A stretch of 64,000 nt of DNA. Source: Clostridiales bacterium (GTDB lineage: Bacteria; Bacillota; Clostridia; Lachnospirales; Lachnospiraceae). Positions 24,791 through 34,100 of this stretch are shown here, in pieces. A program made the position numbers and the translations under genes. The notes below the pieces were generated by a model. That model ran no database searches. It was not told the origin of the DNA and saw only the letters and a list, made by a program, of their open reading frames with translations. The number at the start of each line of letters is the position of its first letter. The first letter of the stretch is position 1. Location: contig JAMPHY010000010.1 of the NCBI GenBank assembly GCA_023663185.1, positions 62,001-126,000 of the forward strand, written 5' to 3'.

Positions 24791-24838
24791 GGCATGAACT
24801 CATATGCTTCCGCTTAAGGAAGCATATGAGTTCATGCC
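24791..24838. repeat. Perfect 21-bp palindrome, family shared with 27.7 kb element
   Basis: Arms 24791-24811 and 24818-24838 are perfectly complementary around a 6-nt loop. The arm sequence GGCATGAACTCATATGCTTC recurs with two changes at 27700-27720. It lies just past the stop of the hydratase gene, so it could also serve as its terminator, though there is no long T-run. Confidence 0.75.
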
Positions 24839-24846
24839 GTATTCAG

Positions 24847-27141
24847 TTACACTCTATTATAATTAATCAGGCACCCTTTCATAATAATCTGACGTTCCTC
24901 ATCTGTCAGCTCTCCTAACTTGAGCTCAAATGGTTGTAATGAGCCGCCTTCCACTTCTACCTTGTATGCGATAATGGTCTCCCATTTTTCCTCTACCGCT
25001 TTTCTTATATCCGGAATGAAAAGATAATCTAAGTTCTTAAACGGAAGTTCTCCTTCTTTAATAATGAAGGGAAGCATACCCCAGTTAATCAGATTGGAAC
25101 GATATCTCTTCGTCGCATATTCGTTAGCGATATTCGCCCAGCCGCCGAGTACCTTCTGACAGCTTGCCGCCTGCTCTCTTGCCGAACCGTCGCCCGGTTT
25201 TACTGCAAAAATCGTAGAACCGAAACCTGTATTTGCATGTGAAGCGTCGGCAAAGCTTTTCTTAACTACGCTCATCACAGGTTTTACGTCAGGGTGAGCG
25301 CCGCAGGGGTGCTCTCCTGCCATTCTCGCCTTTTCCGCTTTCTGAATATCCTTAGCGCGTCCTACATACTCAGGATCTTTTCTCGAAAGCGTGAACTCTG
25401 CAAGTCCCAACGGATTAGAACGGTAGGACGAGGTCTCGCCGGAAGGAATCAACTCGTCCGTTGTCGTAACAGGATCGTGTATCTCAGATACCACCCTAAG
25501 CACCAAATTTTCGGGCAGTTCGCTCATAGCAGGCCAGTCTTTAATATTAGGACCAAACTGAATCTCAACACTCTCGTCTGCTACTCCGTGAGAGTCAAAA
25601 ACACGGTTCGCATAGATGTTAGCGTCAAAATGATATTTATATTTACCGATTTCTCCGTCAAAATCAGTCGCTGGAGTAAGCACTCCCTTGTTTGCCGCCG
25701 TAGCCGCGATTGAACGCGCGTCCATAAGCGCCACAGATGAAATCTGACCGTTTTGCAGCTTAGAACCTTCTCTGTTCGGGAAGTTTCTTGTCGAATGGCG
25801 GATACTGAACGCATTATTTGCCGGAGTATCTCCCGCCCCGAAGCACGGACCGCAGAATGCCGTCTTCATAACTGCGCCCGTTTCCAATATCGCCGCCGCG
25901 CAGCCATTTTTAATGAGCTCCATATAAACAGGCATGGAAGCAGGATATACGCTGAGTGTAAAGCCGTCAGAGCCAATGTATGAACCTTTCAGTATATCAG
26001 CCGCCGCGCAGATATTTTCAAATCCGCCGCCTGCGCAGCCCGCAATTATTCCTTGGTCTACGAGGAACTTGCCGTTCACTACTTTTTCTTTAAGCGAATA
26101 CGGCACCGCGCCGTCTAAACTTACCTTTGCTCTTTCTTCAACATCATGAAGAATGTCGGATAAGTTAGCGTTTACTTCTTCTATCGTGTATGTATTGCTG
26201 GGGTGGAACGGCATAGCTATCATCGGCTTTATTTTTGATAAGTCCACTTCAATCATGCCGTCATAATATGTTACATCACCCGGATTTAATTCGCTATATT
26301 CTTCACTTCTTCCGTGAATATCATAAAATTCCTTAATCTTATCGTCCGTAGCCCAGATTGAAGATAAGCAGGTGGTTTCCGTTGTCATAACGTCAATGCC
26401 GATACGGAAATCCGCGCTCAAGTTTTTCACGCCGGGACCGACAAATTCCATCACCTTATTCTTAACATATCCGTTGGCAAATACGGCGCCGATAATCGCA
26501 AGCGCTACGTCCTGAGGTCCTACGCCCTTTATAATCTCGCCTTTTAAATAAACCCCGACTACCTCAGGCATATTGATATCATATGTCTGTGAAAGGAGCT
26601 GTTTAACAAGTTCAGGTCCGCCCTCGCCAACAGCCATAGTGCCAAGCGCGCCATATCTGGTGTGGGAGTCGGAACCGAGAATCATTTTACCGCCGCCCGC
26701 AAGCATTTCTCTTGCAAACTGGTGAATTACAGCCTGATGAGGCGGTACATACACGCCGCCATATCTTTTAGCGCAGGTAAGTCCAAACATGTGGTCGTCT
26801 TCATTAATCGTACCCCCTACCGCACAAAGAGAATTATGACAGTTAGTAAGAACATACGGAATCGGAAATTTGGTAAGTCCCGACGCCCTTGCTGTCTGAA
26901 TTATGCCGACAAAAGTAATATCGTGTGAAGTCAGCTTATCAAACTTGATTTTAAGCTTCTCCATGTTTCCCGATGTATTATGCGCTTTAAGAATCCCATA
27001 TGAGATTGTATTCTGCGCCGCTTCACGTTTATCCACATCTTTACCGGTCATGCTTTTGACCTTAGCCTCCGCCTCTACATCAGCCGGTATTATTTCCGTA
27101 CCATTTATAAGATACGCTCCTCCTTTTAATAAATTAATCAT
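24847..27141 (-). CDS. Aconitase-family hydratase
   Basis: The 764-aa protein has the full aconitase fold: N-terminal Fe-S domains (about 30-450) and a C-terminal swivel domain (about 600-764). Candidate [4Fe-4S] ligands are seen in [10 protein letters not shown] and [14 protein letters not shown] and [13 protein letters not shown] are conserved active-site segments. Aconitase normally has a CTN(S) motif at the first ligand; here it is CAGG, so the substrate may differ from citrate. No citrate synthase or isocitrate dehydrogenase gene is adjacent. Length is near that of mitochondrial-type aconitase. Confidence 0.8.
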   Translation of the reverse strand: MINLLKGGAYLINGTEIIPADVEAEAKVKSMTGKDVDKREAAQNTISYGILKAHNTSGNMEKLKIKFDKLTSHDITFVGIIQTARASGLTKFPIPYVLTNCHNSLCAVGGTINEDDHMFGLTCAKRYGGVYVPPHQAVIHQFAREMLAGGGKMILGSDSHTRYGALGTMAVGEGGPELVKQLLSQTYDINMPEVVGVYLKGEIIKGVGPQDVALAIIGAVFANGYVKNKVMEFVGPGVKNLSADFRIGIDVMTTETTCLSSIWATDDKIKEFYDIHGRSEEYSELNPGDVTYYDGMIEVDLSKIKPMIAMPFHPSNTYTIEEVNANLSDILHDVEERAKVSLDGAVPYSLKEKVVNGKFLVDQGIIAGCAGGGFENICAAADILKGSYIGSDGFTLSVYPASMPVYMELIKNGCAAAILETGAVMKTAFCGPCFGAGDTPANNAFSIRHSTRNFPNREGSKLQNGQISSVALMDARSIAATAANKGVLTPATDFDGEIGKYKYHFDANIYANRVFDSHGVADESVEIQFGPNIKDWPAMSELPENLVLRVVSEIHDPVTTTDELIPSGETSSYRSNPLGLAEFTLSRKDPEYVGRAKDIQKAEKARMAGEHPCGAHPDVKPVMSVVKKSFADASHANTGFGSTIFAVKPGDGSAREQAASCQKVLGGWANIANEYATKRYRSNLINWGMLPFIIKEGELPFKNLDYLFIPDIRKAVEEKWETIIAYKVEVEGGSLQPFELKLGELTDEERQIIMKGCLINYNRV

Positions 27142-27187
27142 AATAATATCATGCCCCTTTCTTAGTTTGCCAATTTGTGATTAAAGC

Positions 27188-27622
27188 CTATTTATTTTTT
27201 GATTCCTTAAAAACCCAAATCTTACTTAAAATATAATTTGCTATTATAACGGCTGCCTGCGCTATAAGCTTGGCAATCTTAGAATTAATATGCGCAAGGT
27301 CTACCATTAAAAACATTAGTACAATTTCCAACACCTCTGTTGCAATCCGCGCACCGATAAAAGAACAAAATTCCTTAAAAATACTTGTCTTATCTATATT
27401 TTTGCTTTTAAACACAAAGGTGCGGTTTGTCCAATATACAAACACCACAGTGAGCAGCCACGAGAGCGCTGTCGCAACCATATATCCCATGTGCATTAAC
27501 GTTTCAAGGACATTGAACAACAAGTAATTAATCACAAATGCTAAAAAGCCAAAAATCAAATAATTTATGCCTTCCTCGTGTTCTTTATACATATCCCACA
27601 TATACTTGAATATTTTTTTCAT
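27188..27622 (-). CDS. GtrA-family membrane protein
   Basis: The 144-aa protein has four TM helices with the GtrA patterns NYLIFGFLAFVINYLLFN and YWTNRTFVFKS, and a final VFKESK tail. GtrA-like proteins are proposed to flip undecaprenyl-phosphate-linked sugars made by GtrB-type transferases. A GtrB-type gene exists at 50383-51312, at the other end of the polysaccharide locus, so the two may work together. It is separated from the upstream ABC exporter by a long palindromic element. Confidence 0.82.
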   Translation of the reverse strand: MKKIFKYMWDMYKEHEEGINYLIFGFLAFVINYLLFNVLETLMHMGYMVATALSWLLTVVFVYWTNRTFVFKSKNIDKTSIFKEFCSFIGARIATEVLEIVLMFLMVDLAHINSKIAKLIAQAAVIIANYILSKIWVFKESKNK

Positions 27623-27656
27623 CTGCTAAACGCCTTTCCATACTTATATTTTTCCG

Positions 27657-27677
27657 CTTATATCTTTCTGTTTACCT
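27657..27677. repeat. 21-bp direct repeat flanking the palindromic element, left copy
   Basis: This sequence matches 27864-27884 at 20 of 21 bases. The right copy contains the stop codon and the last codon of the ABC exporter gene, so the left copy is a duplicate of that gene's 3' end. Confidence 0.7.
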
Positions 27678-27678
27678 G

Positions 27679-27858
27679 TTACTATTCACAGACTTGGGCG
27701 GTATGGACTCATATGCTTCCTCTTGAGGTCCTTGTAAAACGCCGGTACTTAGCGAGGTATTTTCGAGCTTAGTACCGCTGCGATTTTACACGGAGCGAGA
27801 GCGTGCCTCAAGTGGCAGCATATGAGTCCATGCCGCATCCAACCACTGTGAACAGTAA
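27679..27858. repeat. About 180-bp long imperfect palindrome (MITE/REP-like element)
   Basis: Nested inverted arms run inward: TTACTATTCACAG (27679-27691) with 27846-27858, then the CATATG-containing arm (27700-27727) with 27805-27834, then a TGTAAAAC...GGTACT arm with AGTACC...TTTTACA. Core GGACTCATATGCTTCC is shared with the palindrome at 24.8 kb. No ORF is inside. Flanked by a 20/21-bp direct repeat. Confidence 0.72.
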
Positions 27859-27863
27859 CTCCA

Positions 27864-27884
27864 CTTATATCTTTCCGTTTACCT
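27864..27884. repeat. 21-bp direct repeat flanking the palindromic element, right copy
   Basis: This copy overlaps the TAA stop of the ABC exporter gene (27879-27881). See the left copy at 27657-27677. Confidence 0.7.
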
Positions 27885-29630
27885 TTCCCTTGACACTTTT
27901 CCGCCTTCCACACGGTATACTATATCACATTTCTCAATCGTCTGCAGCCTATGCGCAATAATAATCAGCGTTTTTCGTCCATGCAGTCTGTTAATAGATT
28001 CCATTATTGCCGCCTCCGTATCATTATCCAACGCCGAAGTCGCCTCATCAAGTATTAATACCTCAGGGTCCTCAAACAATGCCCTTGCAATGCTGATACG
28101 CTGCCTCTGTCCGCCGGAAATACGTATTCCTCTTTCACCTATACAGGTATCAAGACCTTCGGGAAGTCCTCTTACAAATTCGTCTAACTGCGCCTCTTTA
28201 AGCGCTTCCCAAACTCTGCTATCGTCTATATCTTCGTCCGCATATCCAAACGCTACATTCTTACGAATTGTAGAATCAATCATAAAAATCATCTGCGGAA
28301 TATAGCCGATATTTTTAAGCCATTCCTGATAATGCTCCATTACGTTCATACCGTCTGCCAGAATTTCTCCGCTTTGCAGCCGCAATAAACCTAAAAGTAT
28401 GTCTACTACCGTAGTCTTACCCGAACCGGTAGTTCCTACTATACCGATACTCTTTCCGATGGGTATCTCCATGTCCGCATTATCAAAAATCAGTGTCTCG
28501 GTATTCGGGTATTTATATGTGATATTCTTTAATTCAATCTTATCCTTTATTTCAAGCTTCTCAACTTCGATTTTCTTACTGTAAGTCTCTGCATTGTAGT
28601 CAACATTTTCGTCTCGTATTTCTTCCTGAAGATTATCGCTGACGCCCATAAAGAAGGGTTCAAAATAAGCGATGGAAGTCAGATGGTTATTGATTCGGTT
28701 AGCGCAGGGAATAAGTCTGGTCGCTACTATGGCAAGCAAGCCTATCTGCGGTATTATTTCCAATACCCCTACTCCTCTTATAAGCTGCAGCATCATGTAC
28801 AAAATCATTCCGGCTATCGCCACGGTTTCAATAAGCAGTCTGGGCGTGGCGTTATACAGATTGTACCGCTGCACCGCGTTCACATATCCGTTACCGCATT
28901 TGGCATATTCATTTATAAAATAATTTTCTTTTCCCGCAATTTTAATTTCTTTAATTCCCATCACAGACTGCTCAATCCATTTGAAAAGCCCGCTGTAATA
29001 GTCCTGGTTTTCTTCACCCGACCTGCGCATTATGGGTTTCAAAACACATTTTATTATAAGCAGAACTATAATAAGCAGCGACGAAACGGTAATTGTCATC
29101 CACACGTCTTTCAGGATACTTACTGTCACGAGGCAGACGAATACAATACTCTCACTGATAAGCTGGAGCAGCGATAAGATAAGACCGTACATATTGTTGA
29201 CGTCCGAGGTGATACTCCTTTGTATAACAGCCGTATCCGCATTAAGATAATATTCATAAGGGCGCTGCATGAAGTTAATCATCATCCTTCTGGAAGTTGC
29301 GAACTGATTAGTATAGACAAATTTCAACTGTACTTTCTGTTGAAAAAACAAATAGATATTTTTTACCGCAAATATAACGACCATCGCCGTCATTACAAAT
29401 ATCGTCAGTGAACGTTCATCATTAATTGAGAAAACTCGGCTAATAACCTGTAAGTATGTGTGCTTCTCTACTGCATTCTCTTCTAAAACCACGTTCATGA
29501 CAGGTATAATCATCGCCACGCCCAGAGTCTCCAATGCAGCGCCTATCAGCATTATTACAACTAACATCGCCATTGTTCTTTTCTGCTTCTTATCTAATAG
29601 AACCATCAATTTTTTATAAATTTTCTTCAT
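27879..29630 (-). CDS. ABC exporter, fused TMD-NBD (PglK/MsbA-like)
   Basis: The 583-aa half-transporter has six TM helices (about 20-320) and a C-terminal ATPase: Walker A GTTGSGKTT, signature ISGGQRQRISIARAL, Walker B LILDEATSALD, and H-loop IAHRL. The type matches lipid or lipid-linked-oligosaccharide exporters such as PglK and MsbA. It sits at the downstream end of a polysaccharide locus that has a phosphoglycosyltransferase and polymerase but no Wzx-type flippase, so a role in flipping lipid-linked glycans is a reasonable inference. The C-terminus is complete (GGKVSRER). Confidence 0.82.
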   Translation of the reverse strand: MKKIYKKLMVLLDKKQKRTMAMLVVIMLIGAALETLGVAMIIPVMNVVLEENAVEKHTYLQVISRVFSINDERSLTIFVMTAMVVIFAVKNIYLFFQQKVQLKFVYTNQFATSRRMMINFMQRPYEYYLNADTAVIQRSITSDVNNMYGLILSLLQLISESIVFVCLVTVSILKDVWMTITVSSLLIIVLLIIKCVLKPIMRRSGEENQDYYSGLFKWIEQSVMGIKEIKIAGKENYFINEYAKCGNGYVNAVQRYNLYNATPRLLIETVAIAGMILYMMLQLIRGVGVLEIIPQIGLLAIVATRLIPCANRINNHLTSIAYFEPFFMGVSDNLQEEIRDENVDYNAETYSKKIEVEKLEIKDKIELKNITYKYPNTETLIFDNADMEIPIGKSIGIVGTTGSGKTTVVDILLGLLRLQSGEILADGMNVMEHYQEWLKNIGYIPQMIFMIDSTIRKNVAFGYADEDIDDSRVWEALKEAQLDEFVRGLPEGLDTCIGERGIRISGGQRQRISIARALFEDPEVLILDEATSALDNDTEAAIMESINRLHGRKTLIIIAHRLQTIEKCDIVYRVEGGKVSRER

Positions 29631-29747
29631 TCCGCATTTTAACCTTTAATTTCAAATATTTATGTATTTTACCATAGACGCGCCTATTAGTCAAAGACCG
29701 CACAAATCCCCCGCCGAATATGTCGATTCACTCATCAATCGCCAAAT

Positions 29748-30821
29748 TCACATATAATCATTCTGTCTGTGTATTTCCGGAGCTTCGTACTTATCCATGA
29801 AATCCTCTCCCAGATACAAAATCTCATCGGCAAACCTAATTCCTTCCGGCACGGTAAATACCGATATCACCCTTTTAAAATGAACATTCGGAAGGAAATT
29901 CAAAATCTCCATCGGGAATTTTCCTTCAAGCACGACTTGTTCCGGAAATTCCTTCACATAATCCATCTCATCTCTCGGATGCGGTTTAAGCAGGACTTGA
30001 TATTTCCTTCCGTCCACTTCCCCATAGTCTCTTATTATATCTGAAAAAATACGTTTTCTGACATCCAATGTACAAAGCGGCTCCGTCAAAACCAGTATTT
30101 TATCTTCATCGCTGTTATCAAGCTTCTGCCTGAGCTCTTCCATATTTACGATAAAAAGACGGATAAGCAGTTCCTTATCTTTTGCCGATAAATTATCCTC
30201 AAGCTCAGCCTGGGGCTGCTCGACATACTTATTATGCGGGAAACGCAGACCGCTTATATTATTGACCTCCATATCAATACAATATTTCCCGTACCCGCTT
30301 TGTATAAAAATCAGGTTGCGTGCTGCAAGCCAAGCTTTAATTTCAAAATGTCCCCTGTTATCATATCTCGCATCATCACTGTATAATGTACTGTTAAGTC
30401 CGTCGTCGAGAGCATGGTAATAGATTTTTTTATAGCTTAAATAATATCCAATCGGGTCTATGTCACAGAATACATATATGTTCTCATACTGCTTAAAATC
30501 CACCGGCACATACGGTTCCTGAAGCTTTCCGAACTTTTTCGTAAATATAATGCGCGCAACCATATTGATTACAATATTTCCTCTGTCTTTACGATATTTC
30601 TTAAGCTGTGGGAAAAAATCATCCCGCTTTTCATCAAACCAGTAAACTTCCTCAAACAGACCGCACTGTCTTGCCCGCTCATCCATATCGCCAAAATCAT
30701 TCGACATCCTACTTAAAACCAGTGTGGCTTGTCCATGCTCCTCTTTAGGCAGGTTTAGTTCCTTTAGGCATGTCATATATACATGGTAAAAAGTATGGCA
30801 TACATATATCCTTTTTTTCAT
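29748..30821 (-). CDS. Sialyltransferase-like glycosyltransferase (GT52/polysialyltransferase type)
   Basis: The protein (357 aa from ATG 30821; an in-frame TTG lies at 30848) starts KKRIYVCHTFYHVYMTCL, typical of GT-B sialyltransferase-like families. It has a later KPHPRDEMDY motif, matching the conserved H-P of bacterial sialyl- and polysialyltransferases, and FPMEILNFLP near the acceptor side. A PseI-type nonulosonate synthase is encoded two genes away, which fits transfer of a sialic-acid-like sugar. The exact GT family is uncertain. RBS GGAGC lies about 13 nt upstream of the ATG. Confidence 0.62.
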   Translation of the reverse strand: MKKRIYVCHTFYHVYMTCLKELNLPKEEHGQATLVLSRMSNDFGDMDERARQCGLFEEVYWFDEKRDDFFPQLKKYRKDRGNIVINMVARIIFTKKFGKLQEPYVPVDFKQYENIYVFCDIDPIGYYLSYKKIYYHALDDGLNSTLYSDDARYDNRGHFEIKAWLAARNLIFIQSGYGKYCIDMEVNNISGLRFPHNKYVEQPQAELEDNLSAKDKELLIRLFIVNMEELRQKLDNSDEDKILVLTEPLCTLDVRKRIFSDIIRDYGEVDGRKYQVLLKPHPRDEMDYVKEFPEQVVLEGKFPMEILNFLPNVHFKRVISVFTVPEGIRFADEILYLGEDFMDKYEAPEIHRQNDYM

Positions 30822-30955
30822 GATAAATACGGCTCCGTCCTTCAACAATTATTTATATATTACCACTTTATCCAAATACATAAAAGTATTATAGCATAAA
30901 CCGCATTTTTTTTGTATAATAAGTATCAGTAATAGGGATAGGAGTAAAATAGCAA

Positions 30956-33019
30956 ATGAACAAAAAGAAGTGGATACCCTTTCTTTGGCTGATTGCCGCG
31001 GCACTTGCAATAGAATTGATAATCTGTAATTTTTCTGCTGTGAAAAGTTTGTTCTATAAAGAACGCTTGGTTTTCCATAATATTATTGCAGACGGCGGCA
31101 TTGAGACGAAAGAAGACTCCGGAGAATATATTGTGCAGGGCGGCTTACTTACGCTGCACATTTCAGCAGTGGATAAGGAAATACACAACCTGTTCTTTGA
31201 CATAAATTTCCCTGAAAATACTGTCATCCCTTATACTGTCATGCTTACCGATGAGGCAAATTCCTATCCGTTTTTTCTTCCGGAACAAGTCGTTATGTCC
31301 GGAATCAAAAAAAGTTTTTATACAAATATCTATGCGTCAGGAAAAACAGGAAGTATAGACATACAGTTCACTCTCCCCGAAAGCAGTACCGTGATAATAA
31401 ACAGAGTCTATGCTAATGCCCGGATTCCGTTTATGTTAAGTCCGCTTCGGTTTCTGTTCTTTTTGGGTATCTTATTCTTATTATACTATACTTTATCATG
31501 TCACAAAGCGGAAAGTTTCATATTTGGTTCAGAAAGCATTTTATCTTCTTCGTGGAACAATGTGCACAGGAGCAGGAAACAGTTTCTTATTACTGCCATA
31601 ACTATTCTTCTACTGATAGGAATGTCGTGGAAGCTTGCTAATATAAATCCAATGTTTACTGAGCCTAAGTGGCCTCATCATAAGCAGTATCAGGAACTTG
31701 CCGAGGTCATATCGCAAGGACATTTCTATCTGGATATCGAGCCTTCAGAAGAACTTTTAAACGCTCCTAATCCATATGATACTATTTATCTGCAGGCAAA
31801 CGGAATTGACTATCTTGCAGACTATGCCTATTATGACGGAAAATATTATGTCTATTTTGGAATTGTGCCCGAACTGCTTCTGTATCTGCCATGCTATCTT
31901 ATAACGGGACATCATATGCCTAACTATTTATCCGTATTTTTCTTCTATTGCGGATTTATTTTGGCAGTCTTTGCACTTTATCGGGAAATATGCAAAAAGT
32001 GGTTCCCTCATACGCCATTTATTATATATCTTCTGAGTGGCATTATCACAGTATGCAGCGGAAATTATTTATTCATTATCGCGCGTCCTGACTTATATAA
32101 TGTGCCTATAATTGCCGCAAACATGTTTACTGCAGCAGGTCTGTGGCTGTGGATAAAAGGAAAATATGCAGTATCTTCAAGAGGAAAAAAGATATGCTTT
32201 TTGGGCGGTTCTTTGTGCATGGCGTTAGTCGCCGGCTGCCGTCCGCAGATGCTTCTTTTTTCTATTTTGGCAGTACCTCTATTCTGGGAAGAAGTAATTA
32301 GAAAAAGAGAGCTTTTCAGCAGGAAAAAATTGTGGGATACCATATGTATCTGCCTGCCATATTTAATCGTCGCCGTAGGAATCATGTATTATAACGCGGC
32401 AAGATTCAGTTCTCCGTTCGACTTTGGCGCGACATACAGCCTTACAAGCAACGATATGACTAAGCGGGAGTTTAATCTACATCAAGCTTTATTGGGCTTG
32501 TGGCATTATTTTTTCAGACCGCCTGTAGTCGAAAGCGAGTTTCCTTTTATACAGGGAGTTCCGATAGTTTCAAACGCCTATATGGGCAGACTTAATGCTG
32601 AATTTACCTATGGGGGATTAATTACTTCCAATGCTTTTCTATGGATATTGATATTAATTGGCAGCAAAAAAGAACTTCTTAAAAGCAAAAAAATTTATAT
32701 CTTTTCCCTATTAAGCATCGGCATTTCCTTTGCTTTAGGTATATTAGATGTAACCTATGCCGGAATTCTACAAAGATATTTGACAGATACCATATGGGGA
32801 GTATGGCTTGCCGCCGCGCTTCTCTGGTTTGCATGGGCTGAAAAGGCAAAAAGCGGCAAAACATTGAGCACAGTTATACTATGTATAACGGCGGTCTGCC
32901 TTATTCAGACTGTTTACGGATTAGGCGTAGTGCTGGGAAGCGGAGATTTGGGCGCAAACATACAAATAGCAAATCCAAATCTCTATTACTACTTAAAAAA
33001 GCTGTTCACTTTCACATAA
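30956..33019 (+). CDS. Large multi-pass membrane protein, glycosyltransferase-like
   Basis: The 687-aa protein has one TM at 7-27, an extracytoplasmic beta-rich domain (about 35-155), and then about ten TM helices. The first large segment after TM2 (NPMFTEPKWPHHKQYQELAE ... LDIEPSEELLNAPNPYD) resembles the catalytic loop of GT-C-type sugar transferases, but I see no decisive family motif. It is the only plus-strand gene inside the locus and has its own -10 (TATAAT 30915-30920). It converges on pseI with an 8-bp overlap. A lipid-linked-sugar transferase is the likeliest role. Confidence 0.6.
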   Translation: MNKKKWIPFLWLIAAALAIELIICNFSAVKSLFYKERLVFHNIIADGGIETKEDSGEYIVQGGLLTLHISAVDKEIHNLFFDINFPENTVIPYTVMLTDEANSYPFFLPEQVVMSGIKKSFYTNIYASGKTGSIDIQFTLPESSTVIINRVYANARIPFMLSPLRFLFFLGILFLLYYTLSCHKAESFIFGSESILSSSWNNVHRSRKQFLITAITILLLIGMSWKLANINPMFTEPKWPHHKQYQELAEVISQGHFYLDIEPSEELLNAPNPYDTIYLQANGIDYLADYAYYDGKYYVYFGIVPELLLYLPCYLITGHHMPNYLSVFFFYCGFILAVFALYREICKKWFPHTPFIIYLLSGIITVCSGNYLFIIARPDLYNVPIIAANMFTAAGLWLWIKGKYAVSSRGKKICFLGGSLCMALVAGCRPQMLLFSILAVPLFWEEVIRKRELFSRKKLWDTICICLPYLIVAVGIMYYNAARFSSPFDFGATYSLTSNDMTKREFNLHQALLGLWHYFFRPPVVESEFPFIQGVPIVSNAYMGRLNAEFTYGGLITSNAFLWILILIGSKKELLKSKKIYIFSLLSIGISFALGILDVTYAGILQRYLTDTIWGVWLAAALLWFAWAEKAKSGKTLSTVILCITAVCLIQTVYGLGVVLGSGDLGANIQIANPNLYYYLKKLFTFT

Positions 33020-34064
33020 TATGCTCCCATGCAAGAGGCGTTCCCTTTGTTATATCATGTTTTGCTGTTTTTCCTAATATTTCATCATAATACATGGTGT
33101 GCATACCAAATGCCGGCCGGATAGAACGCACATTATCCTCTGTGAATGTTTCACCCGCCTTCATATCTTTCACTACAAACAAAGAGCGTCCAAGCTCTCT
33201 GCTCTTTTTCTGCTTATCCGTTAATTCATATGTTACCTTTCCAAGCGATTTTTCCACTATACGAATTTCGTCAACCATCTGCTTAAATTCTGCAGGCTCC
33301 ATAGAAAATTCCGCGTCCGGTCCCCCGTCAGCCCTTGAAAGAGTCAGATGCTTTTCTACCATTTTTGTTCCCAGCGCCACGCTTGCAACGGCAACGGCAG
33401 TTCCCATGCTATGATCCGATAATCCGGTAAGTACGTCAAATACCTGCGCCATATTGGGAATTACTTTTAAATTAATATCCTCATACGGCGAGGGATACGC
33501 AGACGTGCATTTTAGCAATACTATCTGCTCATTCCCTTCTTCCTTACATACGCGCAGCGCTCTTTCAATGTCCTCAAGATATGCAGTCCCCGTAGCGAAA
33601 ATAACCGGCTTTCCCAATTTTGCAATCTTACGGATTAAAGGAATATCATTAATTTCAAAAGATGCTACCTTATAAGCCGGCATATCCATTTCATTCATAA
33701 AATCCACCGCCGAAGCATCGAATGGTGAAGAAAAGCACTCCATTCCCAGCTCATTAGCAAGCTTCTTAAGTTTAGGCTGCCACTCCCACGGCGTATACGC
33801 AGTTTCATACAACTTATGGAGAGTCGTACCATCCCAGATTGTCCCTTGCGTAATCTGAAAATATTCATTATCACAGTCTATGGTAATTGTATCCGGCGTA
33901 TATGTCTGAAGTTTTACCGCGTCTGCTCCAGCTTCCTTAGCCGCACGTATTATTGCCTCTGCACGATTATAGTCATGTAAGTGGTTTCCTGACAATTCCG
34001 CCACAATAAATGTCTTTTCGCCTTCTCCTACATATTTATTTCCTATTTTTATCTTTTTCTCCAT
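33012..34064 (-). CDS. pseI: Pseudaminic acid synthase (NeuB family)
   Basis: The 350-aa enzyme has a TIM-barrel synthase domain (about 1-270) and a C-terminal antifreeze-like SAF domain (about 285-348). Barrel motifs IVAELSGNHLHDYNRA, ADAVKLQTYTPDTITID, FSSPFD, KVASFEI, LKCTSAYPSPYEDINL and GLSDHS are those of NeuB/PseI; SLFVVKDMKAGETFTE and RPAFGMHTMYYDE point to PseI rather than NeuB. It condenses PEP with 2,4-diacetamido-2,4,6-trideoxy-altrose. PseB and PseC lie 3-6 kb upstream in the same direction. Confidence 0.85.
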   Translation of the reverse strand: MEKKIKIGNKYVGEGEKTFIVAELSGNHLHDYNRAEAIIRAAKEAGADAVKLQTYTPDTITIDCDNEYFQITQGTIWDGTTLHKLYETAYTPWEWQPKLKKLANELGMECFSSPFDASAVDFMNEMDMPAYKVASFEINDIPLIRKIAKLGKPVIFATGTAYLEDIERALRVCKEEGNEQIVLLKCTSAYPSPYEDINLKVIPNMAQVFDVLTGLSDHSMGTAVAVASVALGTKMVEKHLTLSRADGGPDAEFSMEPAEFKQMVDEIRIVEKSLGKVTYELTDKQKKSRELGRSLFVVKDMKAGETFTEDNVRSIRPAFGMHTMYYDEILGKTAKHDITKGTPLAWEHIM

Positions 34065-34100
34065 GCTGCATTTCCGTCCTTCCTATCTGTATTTCTTTTA

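Noticed and set aside
27679-27858. Insertion sequence or CRISPR repeat
   Set aside because: There is no transposase or spaced repeat array; the element is a single nested palindrome.
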